The notes under the pieces were generated by a model, which was given only the letters and a program-made list of their open reading frames with translations, did not search any database and was not told where the DNA came from. The translations under genes were made by a program, and so were the position numbers. A stretch of 64,000 nt of DNA from Tetragonia tetragonoides (Eukaryota > Streptophyta > Magnoliopsida > Caryophyllales > Aizoaceae), in contig CM076150.1 of the NCBI GenBank assembly GCA_038025085.1, positions 2,234,501 through 2,298,500 on the forward strand. The letters are read 5' to 3'. Within the stretch, counting starts at the first letter, position 1. The number at the start of each line of letters is the position of its first letter. This document shows positions 10,826-22,833 of the stretch, piece after piece.

Positions 10826-11347
10826 TTATGAAAGACTCCCTAGCTGTACTTGTTCTGGTTGCAAGTGTAACATTACTGCTGATTTGGCCAAGAGACAAGA
10901 AAAATGACCGTGTTCATCAATTGGTTATGGGTCTTGATGGTGGTTCATCTGAGACACTTAAATCCAATATTTTAGGTATGGATCCTCTACCTAACGTGTC
11001 TCAGGCCTATGATATGGCTATTCGAGAGGAACGTCTCCGCACCGCCTCCAAACAACGAGATGACCGAACTGAAGCCGTTAGCTTTGCTACCCGTGCTACT
11101 CGCCTCCGTTCAACCGATACTTGGCTGGACAAATCCAGACTTCTTTGTCCTCATTGCAATCTTACTGGGCATGACGGTCAGGCTTGCTTTGCCTATCACG
11201 GGTATCCTGAATGGTGGGGGTGATCGACCTCGTCCTACTCTCACCGAGCTTCTTAACAATGGACGTGGGTCATCTGAAGTGTCCTCTAGTGCTGGTTCCT
11301 CCTCGTGGCGTGACAACAACAACGCAGGAAGGGGAGCCCGTGCTACT
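10826..11347 (+). pseudogene. Outer copia element: gag fragment (left part)
   Basis: Starts in the middle of gag, with no LTR or primer site to its left. Conserved copia gag features follow: a Cys-rich CTCSGCKCN, RVHQLVMGLDGG, LPNVSQAYDMAIREE, and a zinc knuckle CPHCNLTGHDGQACF at about 11150-11195. There is a frame change near 10902 and another after the knuckle. The frame RDNNNAGRGARAT is cut at 11347 by the nested copia and resumes at 16909 with RGRGGS. The 5' end is truncated. Confidence 0.85.
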
Positions 11348-11650
11348 TGTTGATCTTGATCAACTAAGCTCAAGAACAAAACAGAAAATGTGTTTTTAGA
11401 GAGAGAAAGAGATTGAGAAAATCTGAGATAAATTCTCAGTGTATTGATCGAATGAATTGCAGAAAAGAAATGAGAGAAAAGCTTATATACAGCAACTAAC
11501 TAGCTAACTCGAGCAAAGCAAAAAGAAAACAGAGCCTAGGCAACAAACTCTAACAGAAACTCTAACAAACTAAAAACTGTTTTCTAACAAACTTTTTCTT
11601 AACAAACTTAAAAATGAATTATAAATATATAAGACTAATTATGTCTAACA
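11348..11650 (-). repeat. 3' LTR of the nested copia
   Basis: 303 bp. On the plus strand it begins TGTTGATCTTGATCAACT and ends TTATGTCTAACA. It matches 16601-16903 except at position 11464. The last codons of the polyprotein frame run about 30 bp into it. Confidence 0.97.
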
Positions 11651-14600
11651 CCCCCCGCAAGTTGGAGGGTGATAACATCCCCAACTTGGAGAGCAGATTG
11701 TGATGGAGAGGTCCTGAGAGACTCTTGGTGAAAATGTCAGCCAATTGGTGTTGAGTAGGCACAAAGGATAAACTGATCAGACCATCCTGCAACTTTTCCC
11801 TCACAAAATGACAATCCAGATCAATATGTTTAGTGCGCTCGTGATAAACTGGATTCCTGGCAATGTAAATAGCTGCTTGACTATCACATTTGAGAGGCAC
11901 AGGGACAATAGCAGGCACTGTAAACTCATGTAACAACCTGGTAAGCCATGCAAGTTCTGCTGTAACCCTGCGCATGGACCTGTATTCAGCCTCTGCTGAG
12001 CTTAAAGAAACAGTTGCTTGTTTCTTGCTTTTCCATGAAATGGGACTACCCCCTAAAAGGATAAAATAACCACTTACAGATCTTCTTGTGTTGGGACAGG
12101 AAGCCCAATCTGAGTCACAATAAGCTTCAAGGGACAAATCAGTTGATGCATTGAGATATATGCCCTTAGTATAATCCTTGCTCAAATACCTTAGAGTATG
12201 TAGAGCTGCATGCCAGTGAGGTTCCCTTGGATCCTGCATGAATTGACTTAAGAATTGAACTGCATAAGCAAGATCAGGCCTTGTATTTGTCAAGTAATTC
12301 AACTTTCCAACTAGTTTCCTGTATAGACTAGGATCTGGAATAGGCTTGCCAGAATCAGGTCTCAATTTCAGATTAGTTTCCAGAGGGCAATGTGCAGGAG
12401 CAACATTGAGGTGATCAAATTCCTTCAATAATTCAGCTGCAAATTTTCTCTGTGTCATGATCACACCATGAGATTCCTGTAGGATTTCTATGCCAAGAAA
12501 ATAATTTAAAATACCCAAATCCTTGATCTTGAATGTGGAATGCAGGAAAGCTTTCAGATCATGCATTTCTTCCAAATGATTCCCAGTAAGCAAAATGTCA
12601 TCCACATATACTGCTACAAATATAATACTCTTGCCCATAGTCTTGTAGAAAAGAGAATAATCATTCTTTGACTGAACATATCCTCTTGATCTCAGTGCTG
12701 CAGAAAGTTTAGCATGCCATTGTCTAGAGGCTTGCTTAAGGCCATACAATGATTTCTTTAATTTCAGGACTTTGGTGGGATCAGATAAAATCAAACCAGG
12801 GGGAGGCTTCATGTAAATATCTTCATCTAAATCCCCATGCAAAAAGGCATTATTGACATCTAATTGATGCATAGGCCATTGCATCTTCACTGCAGTAGCA
12901 ATAAGACTTCTTATTGTTGTCATTTTTACAACTGGAGAAAAGGTTTCTGTATAATCAATGCCAGCTTTTTGAGTACAACCCTTGATGACTAATCTGCCTT
13001 TGTATCTTTCAATTGTACCATCTGCATGCCTCTTAATTTTGTAAACCCATTTGCTACTAATGGGTTTCTTACCCTTAGGTAGCACAACTTCTTCCCATGT
13101 GTCATTGGCATCAAGAGCAGAGAACTCTTGTTGCATAGCATCCTGCCAAGCAGGTATAGCAGCTGCCTCTTCATAATTTGCAGGCTCATGTAATTCATTA
13201 GTAGAGTTAAGCAGCTGCTGACTAGGTGATGAAATGGAGGAAAAACAGACATGATTTGGTATAGAAAATGAGGAGGTTAAAGTGTGAGGACAATCATGAA
13301 TGCAGGCATTATCAAAATGAGAGTTTTCCAGGGCTGCATTACTACAAACATAATCATCTAAGTAAACAGGCTGTTGAATTGTTCTAACAGACCTTCTGAG
13401 AAGAGGAGCATGAGTGGAAGGAGAATGGGGAGAAGAAGAAAGAGGAGATGGAGGAGAAGATGGAGATGGAGATGATGATGTATGAGGAGATGATGTGTGA
13501 GCAGGAGAAGAAATGAGAGGGACTGACTGACTGGATGGAGAGGAGAAATGATGAAAATCAAATGGTGTTTGAGTAGAAAAAGGAAGAAAAGAATTGGTGT
13601 GTTTGAGAGAGAGAAAAGATGTTTCTTGAAAGATAACATCTCTAGACATTTGAATCTTGTGAGTATCAAGATTGTATAGTTTGTAAGCTTTCTTTCCTAA
13701 AGGATAGCCTAGGAAAATACAAGGTGAAGCTCTTGGTTGAAATTTGTCACGACCTTGTCTAAGAGTAGAAGCATAACATAATCATCCAAAAGACTTGAGG
13801 TGAGAATAGGAAGGTGGATGGCCAAATAAAAGCTCAAAAGGTGATCTGTTGTGAAGGATTTTCATTGGAAACCTATTAATGAGATAGGTGGCTGTGAGAA
13901 TGCAGTCACCCCAAAAAATGAGAGGTAGCTTTGATTGAATAAAGAGAGCCCTAGCTGTTTCCAGGAGGTGTTGGTGCTTCCTCTCAACTACTCCATTCTG
14001 CTGAGGAGTATCTCTAACACTGGTCTGATGAAGAATGCCCTTAGACTGAAAGTATGCAGTGGCTTCTCTACTGGAACCTAGCTCAAGAGCATTATCAGTC
14101 CTGAAGGTTTTAATTTTAGCATTAAACTGAGTGGAAATCATTTCAGTGAAGGTCTGGAGAAGAGGGAAAGCATTGCTCTTGGTTTTGAGAAGGTGAGTCC
14201 AAGTGGCTCTACTAAAATCCTCAACTATGGTGAGAAAGTAATGATAACCTCCATGTGTAGCTGTATGATAAGGTCCCCAAACATCAACATGAACAAGATC
14301 AAAAAGGTTGGATGATTGTGTTTGACTGAGAGGGAAAGGTAACCTATGTTGTCTTGCTTTTGGACAAACATCACAACATTTAATAGTGTCAATGTAATTA
14401 TCAGGAAAGAAAGACAGTTGTTTGAGCTTATATAAAGGTAAGTGACCCAATCTTTGGTGCCAAATATGACCATTTTCATTATTTCTAACGGAATTACACA
14501 AAGCTTCATGTATAAAGGAGGAAGACATAGAAGTATCAACTGATTTTTGTATATTAATCAGTTGAGAAGAGCTAGGAACACATTTATTTGTAGGAGAAAA

Positions 14601-14885
14601 ACCAGCTAGATTACAACCTTTGTCTAACTGAACAGAATCTCTATGACATTTATTTGCATGAGATGCAGAAGAATTCAATTGTGTTTGAGCTTGAGAAACA
14701 GGAATATGTTGCAGCAAATACAGCCCTGAGTGAACATCACCAAGTTCCAGAGGCCTCTTCATTGAAGGGCCCTGAAAATAACATTTGGAATTAGTGAAAA
14801 TGGCATAAGAAAAAGCCTGTTTGCATAATTTGCCTATTGAAAGCAGATTATACTTGAATTGTGGAACATGAAGCACATTATGCAA
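11619..14885 (-). pseudogene. Nested copia pol: integrase, reverse transcriptase, RNase H
   Basis: Minus-strand polyprotein part. In order: GAG-pre-integrase (HQRLGHLPLYKLKQL, CDVCPKARQ zinc ligands), integrase core (VHVDVWGPY, FRTDNALEL, PQQNGVVERKHQHLL, giving the D,D,E acidic residues), reverse transcriptase (SKWVYKIKRHADGTIERYKG and the catalytic YVDDILLTG at about 12590-12620), and RNase H (CDSDWASCP, SSAEAEYRSM, then an acidic H-rich end). An in-frame TGA at 13779-13781 replaces a Cys codon in the usual KSFGCLCY-type stretch. The frame is otherwise continuous to a stop inside the 3' LTR. The frame is joined to gag-protease only across a 1-base shift near 14900. Confidence 0.93.
11651..11660 (-). 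other. Polypurine tract of the nested copia
   Basis: Read on the minus strand it is TTGCGGGGGG, directly next to the 3' LTR, the expected place for the plus-strand primer. Confidence 0.85.
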
Positions 14886-16354
14886 GATGATATCAGGATG
14901 ATGCGCACAGAACCAATTTTATGCACATTAACAACATGACCATTTGGTAATGTAACATGATATGCTTTTGGAAGGGTTTGTGTTTGGATGAAAAGGTTTT
15001 CATTGTGGCACATATGATCACTAGCACCAGTGTCAATGATCCAAGTGTAATCAGCAGCTGACCAACAACTACAACAAATACAATTACCAGAAAATGCATG
15101 AGGAGAGCAAGCTTTTATACCTGAGCAGTTAGCAGCTGTAAAAGCCTGACCAGTAGGTCCTCCAGGGATGATATTAAGGCCTCCAGAATAAGAATGATTG
15201 TTCTGTGCTCCAGTTTGATCAGTAGGCTTGTTGTTGGCTTGTAAGTTGCTCATCATAGCCATGAGTTGAGTGAACTGAGCTTGAGAAATGTTCTGGTGAT
15301 TATTACCAGAATTCCAAGATTGAGAGCCTTGAGGAGCATTCTGATTTGCATTGCCAGTATTGCAGGAATTCCAATTCTGTGAGGCATTGTGCAAGAATTC
15401 CTCTCCAGACTGAGAAGTATCATCATCTTGCTCATACAATGCATTGCCAGCAATTCTTTTATTTTTAGTGAACTTGAAATCCTTCGGAAAACCTACAATT
15501 CTGTAGCATCTATTTGCAGTATGCCCTGGCTTTTTACAATGATTACAGATAATTCTTTTGCCATCAAATTTTTGTTTCTGATTTTGATTATATTGAACAT
15601 TTTGCTGAATATCCTGGTTGTGATTCGATGCATACATCGATACAGATTCATTGACAAATTGTGAAGAAGCATGAACTTCTCTTTGCTTTTCTTCTTGAGA
15701 CAATAAAGCATAAGCCTGATTTACAGAAGGTAGAGGTTTCATCATTAGAATATTACCTCTAACATGATTGTAATCACTGTTGAGTCCCATGAGAAACTGA
15801 ATAAGACGTTGATCTTCATTGAATTTCTGCAAGACTTGTGCAGCGCCACAAGAACAAATAGGCAGAGAAGACAAGGTGTTTAATTCATCCCAATTTTTCT
15901 TCAATTTAGTGAAATAACCAGCAACATCATTTGTGCCTTGTCCTGATAAACGAATGTCTTTTTCAAATTGAAATAGCTTGGCACCACTAGCTTGACCATG
16001 AAGATCTTCGAGTTCTTTCCAGATATCATGAGCTGAATCCGAATAAAGAACACTTTCAGCTATGTCTTAAGATAAGACATTTAAGATCCAAGATGTGACC
16101 ATATCGTTGCATCTCCTCCATTGATTATATTTAGGATCAGTTGCAAGAGGTTGAGAATTCGAGGTGATGAAATTCAACTTGTTCTTCGCTGACAAGGCTA
16201 TTGACATTGATTTCTTCCATGAACCAAAACTCGAACCATCAAAAGGTTTCGAAACCAACAATAAACCAGGATGATCAGCAGGATGAAGAAATAGAGGATC
16301 TGAATGATCAAGAGAATTCGAACCAGAATTCGAACCAGAATCTTGAGTTGTCAT
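14886..16354 (-). pseudogene. Nested copia gag and protease
   Basis: Minus strand, ATG at 16354. The N-terminus contains DHPGLLLVSKPFDGSSFGSW, typical of copia gag. An in-frame TAA at 16067-16069 interrupts gag after VTSWILNVLS. The same frame then continues with WDELNTLSSLPIC, LPSVNQAYALLSQEE, a zinc knuckle CNHCKKPGHTANRC (about 15510-15555) and an aspartic protease motif WIIDTGASDHMC (about 15005-15045). A one-base loss near 14895-14905 then throws the frame off and makes it end at 14834. Both lesions lie in otherwise well-preserved sequence. Confidence 0.9.
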
Positions 16355-16588
16355 TGCGGATAAGCGATTCGATCAAATATATTGACGTGAATTGATCGCA
16401 GGAAAAAGAATGAATACCTAAATCAAATTGAGCTGTGATTAATTGACGAAAATAAACCAATTAATCGAAGAACGAAATGAAATTGATTGTGATTATAAAG
16501 CTTGATTGTCGATGAAGCAAATCGAAACAATCGAAGATGAAATGAACTGATTAGAGGTGATTTAGGTATTCGATTTGAGCTTAGCTTA

Positions 16589-16600
16589 GCTCTGATACCA
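16589..16600 (-). other. Primer binding site (initiator tRNA-Met)
   Basis: On the minus strand TGGTATCAGAGC follows directly after the 5' LTR. This is the standard complement of the 3' end of plant initiator tRNA-Met used by copia elements. Confidence 0.95.
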
Positions 16601-16903
16601 TGTTGATCTTGATCAACTAAGCTCAAGAACAAAACAGAAAATGTGTTTTTAGAGAGAGAAAGAGATTGAGAAAATCTGAGATAAATTCTCAGTGTATTGA
16701 TCGAATGAATTGCAGATAAGAAATGAGAGAAAAGCTTATATACAGCAACTAACTAGCTAACTCGAGCAAAGCAAAAAGAAAACAGAGCCTAGGCAACAAA
16801 CTCTAACAGAAACTCTAACAAACTAAAAACTGTTTTCTAACAAACTTTTTCTTAACAAACTTAAAAATGAATTATAAATATATAAGACTAATTATGTCTA
16901 ACA
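16601..16903 (-). repeat. 5' LTR of the nested copia
   Basis: 303 bp, identical by eye to the other LTR except T at 16717. Read on the minus strand it starts TGTTAGACATAATTAGTC and ends GATCAAGATCAACA. ATATATTTAT-like AT-rich DNA lies near its start. Confidence 0.97.
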
Positions 16904-19121
16904 CTACTCGTGGTCGTGGCGGTTCTATTCGTGCGAATGCGGCTCAAGGCAGCCCCATGTCCACTGCTCCCAGCAGCAGCAATGACTCTTCTTCTACAGA
17001 TATGTTGACTGCTCTTTTAAATGCATTGTCTGCCCACAACAAGGCCTCATCTATGGAAAAGCAAACTGGTAAGCATTGTGATAACTTTTGGTTGCTCGAC
17101 ACAGGCGCTTCTCATCATATGACGACCCGTATTGATTATTTGGTTGATTTGCACGATATATCAAACTTTCCTATTCGTCTTCCTAACGGCTCCATACCTA
17201 TGCTACAAAAAAGGGAGTGTTGTACTAAATGATGTTCTGACCATTCATCATCTTCTTATGTGCCTGAATTACAATGCAATTTGATCTCTATTTCGCAATT
17301 ACTCGATGACGTTACTTGTTTTATTGCATTTACTAATAAGCTATGTATTATACAGGATTACATTTCGATGACCCAGATTGGAGCGGGTGAAGTGAGGAAT
17401 GGGGTCTATGTCTTCAACAACGGCGCTTCTATCCGAGCTTGCAAGATGACAAACGAAGAGTCTGGTTCTTTGTGGCATCTTAGGTTAATTGAGACACCCT
17501 TCAAATAATGTCCTTAAGTTTTTGCCTAATGTTAATGTTAGTAGCTCTAGTCATGACAATAAAAATTCTCCTTGTGATGTATGTTTTCGAGCCAAACAGA
17601 CTCGTAGTATTTTTCCAACTAGTATAAATAAAGTGGATGATATTTTCTCCTTAATTCACTGTGATCTTTGGGGTGCATATCGGGTCTCTGCAACCTGTGG
17701 GGCGTCATATTTTTTGACTATTGTGGATGATAATTCTCGTGCTGTATGGGTGTATCTTTTAGCTGAAAAACATGAGGTTGCAAAAATATTCAAACAATTT
17801 TGTGCTATGGTTCGCACACAATTTCACAAGACAGTTAAGATGGTTCGTTCTGATAATGGTACAGAATTTCAGTGTTTGAACAATTATTTTGCTGACAATG
17901 GTATAATTTTTCAAACCTCATGTACTGACACCCCACAACAGAATGGTCGGGTAGAACGCAGATATTGGCACATCTTAAATGTGGCTCGTGCCTTGCATTT
18001 TCAGGCTTAATTGCCGATATCTTTTTGGGGAGAATGTGTTTTAACTGCATGCTATCTGATTAATCGCACCCCTTCATCTGTTCTTAATGGGAAAACTCCC
18101 TATGAGGTCTTACTTGGAAAACAAGCTGATTATAGTATGTTACGAGTTTTTGGGTGCTTATGTTATGCCCATCTTCGTCGTCGTGACAAGGATAAATTTG
18201 GAGCTCGTAGTCGCAAGGGTATTTTTGGTGGGTATCCTTTTGGCAAAAAGGGTTGGCGTCTTTATGATTTGGAAACATGAGATTTTTTGTCTCACGTGAT
18301 GTTGTGCTCTTTGAAAGTTTTTTTCCTTCTGTGGAGACGGAATCTCCTCCTGGTAATCCCTTGGTGGATGATACGCCTGTTGCGCCTACATTCTGGGAGC
18401 TACCCACAACTCCGATTCCCTCCCCTACTACTGACGTCAGGGGGAGCGATGCCACTACTACTACACCATCTACTTCAGCTCCTGTGTCGTCTGGTCCTAT
18501 TGACGAGCCTGCGTCCCCACCCCCAGTTTCTTTGGTTGCACCGAATACTCATCCACAGGTGGGTGGTCGATCCTCCCCAACGCAGGGTGCTCTTCTTGGT
18601 CGTGGTTTACGGACTCGTACTCCTTCTGTCCGTCTCAAGGGATTTGTCTCACATACGACTTGCTGCATAGACCCCCCTCTCACATCTCATTCCCCTACTC
18701 CGATCGAGTCATCAGGTACCTGTACTTATCCTATAGCTAATTATGTAAATTGCGATAACTTTAGTGCCTCTCATCCGAAGTTTCTAGCATCTATTATCGC
18801 AGGTGATGAACCTGTGAATTTTTCTGAAGTCATCCGCCATGATCATTGGAAAACAGCTATGCAAAAGGAGATTGATGCACTTGAACATAATCATACATGG
18901 ACCCTCGAAGAATTGCCCCCTGGGAAAAAGGCTTTGGGGTGCAAGTGGGTGTATAAAACGAAGTATAATTCTGATGACACAATTGAGCGTCACAAGGCTC
19001 GTTTGGTGATTTTTGGTCAGCATCAGCGCGCCTGTATTGACTATAACGAGACATTTGCTCTGGTTGCCAAAATGACCACAGTTCGCACATTTCTTGTTAT
19101 TGCTGTTGCAAAGCAGTGGTG
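16904..19121 (+). pseudogene. Outer copia element: gag end, protease, integrase, part of RT
   Basis: Continues the frame broken at 11347. In order: RGRGGS gag tail; protease FWLLDTGASHHM (about 17085-17120); LYVPELQCNLISISQL; GAG-pre-integrase SGSLWHLRL; CDVCFRAKQTR; integrase CDLWGAYRVSATCG, VRSDNGTEF and PQQNGRVERRYWHIL; a Pro/Ser-rich linker; and the first part of reverse transcriptase (WKTAMQKEIDALEHNHTW, CKWVYKTKYNSDDTIERHKA). Frame changes or stops occur near 17230, 17490, 18008 and 18280. Homology stops abruptly at 19121, before the YVDD active site. An old, doubly truncated element. Confidence 0.9.
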
Positions 19122-19362
19122 TAATACCCCGTAATTTTTATTCATTTTAGAATAATAATTACTTAAAAAGAAAATGCAATTTCGTATTTAAAATAATTAA
19201 TTGGGCTCATAAATGTTTTGAGTGCCTAATTAATATTGGGTTTTGGTTTTGGACCTAATTAAATTATAGTTGGGCCAAATAAATAAAAAGGGATTTATGG
19301 GCCATAATTTCGGTAATGAATTACTGAATTAAGTGGGCCAATATTTTCGGCCATTTTTTTTT
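19122..19362. repeat. Possible LTR fragment joined to the truncated copia
   Basis: Begins TGTAATACCCCGTAATTTTT exactly where copia homology ends, and then contains several GGGCC/GGGCT blocks in AT-rich DNA. A TGTAATACCCC start is familiar from large plant gypsy-type LTRs. It runs into the foldback element, so its other end is not seen. Low certainty. Confidence 0.35.
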
Positions 19363-19886
19363 GTGATTTCCTCAAATATACATCATTCACAAACTAATTC
19401 CCAAATTAGCTTCGGTTCAAAACTATTTCCCCACATATACACCACGTAGGATCGGACTGTGGCCTGGAAGCGAATTTAATTTTTTTTTTTTATAGCGAAA
19501 GGCAAAGCAGCTGTGGCCCACAGCGGCTTTGCCTTTCGCTTAAAAAAAATTTCGCTTCCAGGCCACAGTCCGATCACTAATTTTTTTTTTTAGCGAAAGG
19601 CAAAGCCGCTGTGGGCCACAACTGCTTAGGTAAGCCGCTGTGGCCCGGGCCATAGCGGCTTTGCCAATTTTATTTTTTTAGCGAAAGGCAAAGCCGCTGT
19701 GGGCCACAGCTGCTTAGGTAAGCCGCTGTGGCCCACAACGGCTTTGCCTTTCGCTAAAAAAAAAAAAATTAAATTCGCTTCCAGGCCACAGTCCGATACT
19801 ACGTGGTGTATATGTGGGGAAATAGTTTTGAACCGAAGCTAATTTGGGAATTAGTTTGTGAATGATGTATATTTGAGGAAATCACT
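19363..19886. mobile_element. Foldback (hairpin-unit) element, copy 2
   Basis: Same ends as copy 1 (GTGATTTCCTCAAATATACA and its complement) and the same internal AGCGAAAGGCAAAGC hairpins, here partly rearranged with units in both directions. CATTTTTTTT occurs on both sides (19352-19361 and 19887-19896), which would be a 10-bp target duplication, although it is low-complexity. Confidence 0.8.
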
Positions 19887-20707
19887 CATTTTTTTTTCTT
19901 TTGATTATACGGTGAGTAGTGAGTAGTAGTTAGCAAATGCAAAATGAATATAGTGGTCCCAGGAATCATGAATATAGCTGTCAGTCTATACCTTCACTTG
20001 TATATAGTTTCACGGCCATAGAATCTGTATTGTACCTTGTAGCACAGTTGTTCTTAGCTAGTTTTTTTAAGATTGTTGGGAAGTATAAGAAAGTAAGGGA
20101 TGTAAATTGTAATAAAGAAATGAAAGAATAAATTCTTGTTGTTTGGTTAACAAGAAGATACCGAAACCTTACCATTTTTCCAAAGTTTGGGTAGTGAGAA
20201 AGGAAAATAAGAGTCGTGCCTAAAGCTGATATATTCTCCACTGATCAGAAAAATTTGCAGTTTTCTTTTGGGTTCAGAGATAAAAATGCAGAGCTCTTTG
20301 AGCCGAATTCATCTTTTAGCAAAATTTCTGAGTCTGGTTTGTACGAATCATCAGAAAATGCATGACAGTGGAACAATTTTATTAAAACAGGAGTATTGTG
20401 AACAGAATTCATTTACTAAAATCAAACATCACTAAACCGTTTATCACCCGATCCATCCGTTTAAACCGTGGATGACGGATGGAGAGGATTAGGATTGGAT
20501 GGTTCGCGGGTGATGGGTGGAGCGGATGAAGCGGATGTATTTCGCGGATGGAGCGGATGATGGTCCACCCGACCCGAATCCGATCCATGAAAGACTCGTT
20601 TAGATAGACACCAATTCTAATTGCTACTGAGAGAGACATAGTGGTCCCCATTGTTGTGCCCTAAAACAGAACCCAGACACAGAAAGAGAGAGAGAAGAGA
20701 GAGAAAG
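19887..20707. other. Region upstream of PPR copy 1
   Basis: No gene seen. Around 20430-20600 there is a GC-richer block with repeated GCGGATG and GGATGG words, unlike its AT-rich surroundings and not recognised. Just before the PPR start is a GA-rich leader (about 20680-20707) that matches the leader of copy 2 at 27905-27936. Confidence 0.5.
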
Positions 20708-22833
20708 ATGAGGATGAGAAGCAAAGCGGTAAGCTTACTTGGACAACATGGAAATGCTTCTGCTTCAGTTGTTGGTAATCCTCTCCTGTTTTCTGTTTCC
20801 CATTTCCCTACCTTTTCTTCTTTTCAATTTCAATTTCAATTTGGTTTTCAATTTCAATTTGGTTTTCAATTTCAATTTCAATTTGGTTGCCGAAATTACT
20901 CTAACAAACCAAAGCACTCAAATTTTGATTCTGATTTTAATAAAAATGTGGATGTGGATGACCCTGAATTGTTATTCCTGAATTCAGTGAGGCAACAATG
21001 CAAGTTAGGGTTCAAAAACATTGACCGCCCTTTCTCTCTCTTCCGTCGAATGTCCTCTTTCACTCCTCTCCCTTCTGTTAGTGATTTCAATCAGCTCTTT
21101 ACTGCTATGCTTAAAATCAAACCCTTTCCACCTTTCTCTACTGTCATCTCTCTCTCCAATCATCTTGACTTATCTGGTGTTCGACCCAATATGCATTCCA
21201 TCGGCATTCTTGCCAATTGTTACTCTCGTTTAGGCCGTGTCGATTTCGGGTTCTCTCTCCTTGCTAAACAACTTAAGCTCGGCTATCCTCTCAACATCAT
21301 CATCTTCACCACCTTACTTAATGGCCTTATTCATACTAATCAATTACCTCAAGCTGTTAAACTCTTGGACCAAATTGTCAACCTAGGCTTACAACCTACC
21401 ATATTCGCAGCACTGGCAACAATGCTGGTGCTCTTCACTTGCTCAGGAAAATGGAATCTTGCCATTGTCAGCCAAATGTTGTCATTTACACCACCATTAT
21501 TGACAGCATCTGTAAAGAGAACTGCTTGCCTCAAGCTCTCGACTTGTTCTCCCACATGAAAACCAAGGGCATTGCACCCACAGTCGTTACTTATAACACC
21601 TTACTTCGAGGGCTTTACAATCTGGGGCAGTGGGAAGATGTTGAACCAATGTTCGCTGAGATGTTGAACAAAGGCATATCTCCTGGAATTGACACCTATA
21701 CCGTCATGATTGACATGCACTGTAAAGAGGGGAAGGTGGATGAGGCACGTGCCATACTCGAGTTCATGATTAACAGGGGTGACACTCCTGATATCATTAC
21801 TTACACTGTCCTGCTGGATGGATATTGCTTGTGTGGCAGAATGGATGAGGCATCAGCGCTAATAGATTTGATGATTGAAAATGGGTGCCAGCCTACTGTT
21901 GTGACTTTCAACACCTTGATAAATGGATACTGCAAGGTTAAGTACATTGATAAAGCCGTCAACTTGCTTGAACAAATGACTGTTGAAGGACTGACCCCTA
22001 ATATTATTACATACAGCACTCTAATAGATGGCTTGTGCAAGAACAACAGACTTGAATCTGCACGCCAACTTTTCAAGGAAATGGAAGCTCGTGGACTACA
22101 TCCAAATGTTGTCACATATGCTTCATTGCTTGATGGTCTGTGTAAAAGTGCACAAGTTGACAAGGCCATATCAATGCTAAAGCAAATGGAGAATGGTGGA
22201 GTAGTGGTCCCTGATATTAGAGTCTTAACTATCCTAATAGATGGCTTGTGCAAGAACAACAGACTTGAATCTGCACGCCAACTTTTCAAGGAAATGGAAG
22301 CTCGTGGACTACATCCAGATGTTTTCACATATGCTTCATTGCTTGATGGTCTTTGTAAACATGCGCAAGTACACGAGGTTGTGTCAATGCTAAAGCAAAT
22401 GAAGGATAATGGAGTGGTCCCTAATATTAACATCTTCACTATCCTAATCAACGGCTTGTGTGAAGCTGGGAGACTTAGAGACGCAGTGGGTTTCTTCTCC
22501 TCTCTTCGGGTTGAGGGGTTACAACCAAATGTGCGTACGTACACTGTACTGATTAAAGGACTTTGTAAAGAGGGAAAATTGTATGAAGCAAGTGAAGTGC
22601 TAAAGATAATGGAGGAAAATGGATGTTCTCCAAATGATTGCACCTACAATACTATTATTAGAGGATTTCTTCGTCATCGTGATGTCCGAAAGGCATTGGA
22701 ACTTGTTGACATTATGACTGCCAAAAAATTCGCAGCTGATGCTGACACTGCTGCTTTAATTTTTGACTTGATCTCTGCTCATCACATAAGCAATGAAGAC
22801 AAGACATTGCTTCGAAATTATTTCAAGTTTTGA
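20708..22833 (+). pseudogene. RFL-type P-class PPR gene, copy 1 (frameshifted)
   Basis: P-class pentatricopeptide repeat protein of the restorer-of-fertility-like kind, a family that binds mitochondrial RNA. ATG 20708 begins a basic, Ser/Phe-rich leader suited to mitochondrial import, with a peculiar Phe-Gln stretch (FQFQFGFQFQFGF). About three PPR units follow. Near 21406 DNA is missing between ATATTC and GCAGCACTGG, removing about a third of a repeat and shifting the frame. The second frame (to TGA at 22833) carries about 12 more units, for example VVTFNTLINGYCKVKYIDKA. Residues 5 and 35 of successive units there read TT, NG, TD, TT, NN, SN, AD, TD, AN, TN, TN. An ATG at 21451 could give a shorter protein without a targeting leader. 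The C-terminus ends LLRNYFKF. No introns in the coding part. Confidence 0.85.
22020..22445 (+). repeat. Two-motif tandem duplication inside PPR copy 1
   Basis: The ~87-bp block beginning CTAATAGATGGCTTGTGCAA at 22020 recurs at about 22233, nearly identical, followed by a second similar unit (CATATGCTTCATTGCTTGAT). The spacing is about 213 bp, which is one 35-residue plus one 36-residue PPR unit. Copy 2 has the same pair. Confidence 0.85.

Larger units (their letters stand above)
11348..16903 (-). mobile_element. Nested Ty1-copia retrotransposon, very young
   Basis: A complete 5,556-bp element on the minus strand. Two 303-bp LTRs (11348-11650 and 16601-16903) differ at one base by eye (11464 A, 16717 T). 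The 5-bp target duplication CTACT lies at 11343-11347 and 16904-16908. A primer site for initiator tRNA-Met lies next to the 5' LTR and a purine tract next to the 3' LTR. The domain order is gag, zinc knuckle, protease, integrase, reverse transcriptase, RNase H: copia order. Three coding lesions (16067, near 14900, 13779) make it non-autonomous despite its youth. Confidence 0.97.
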
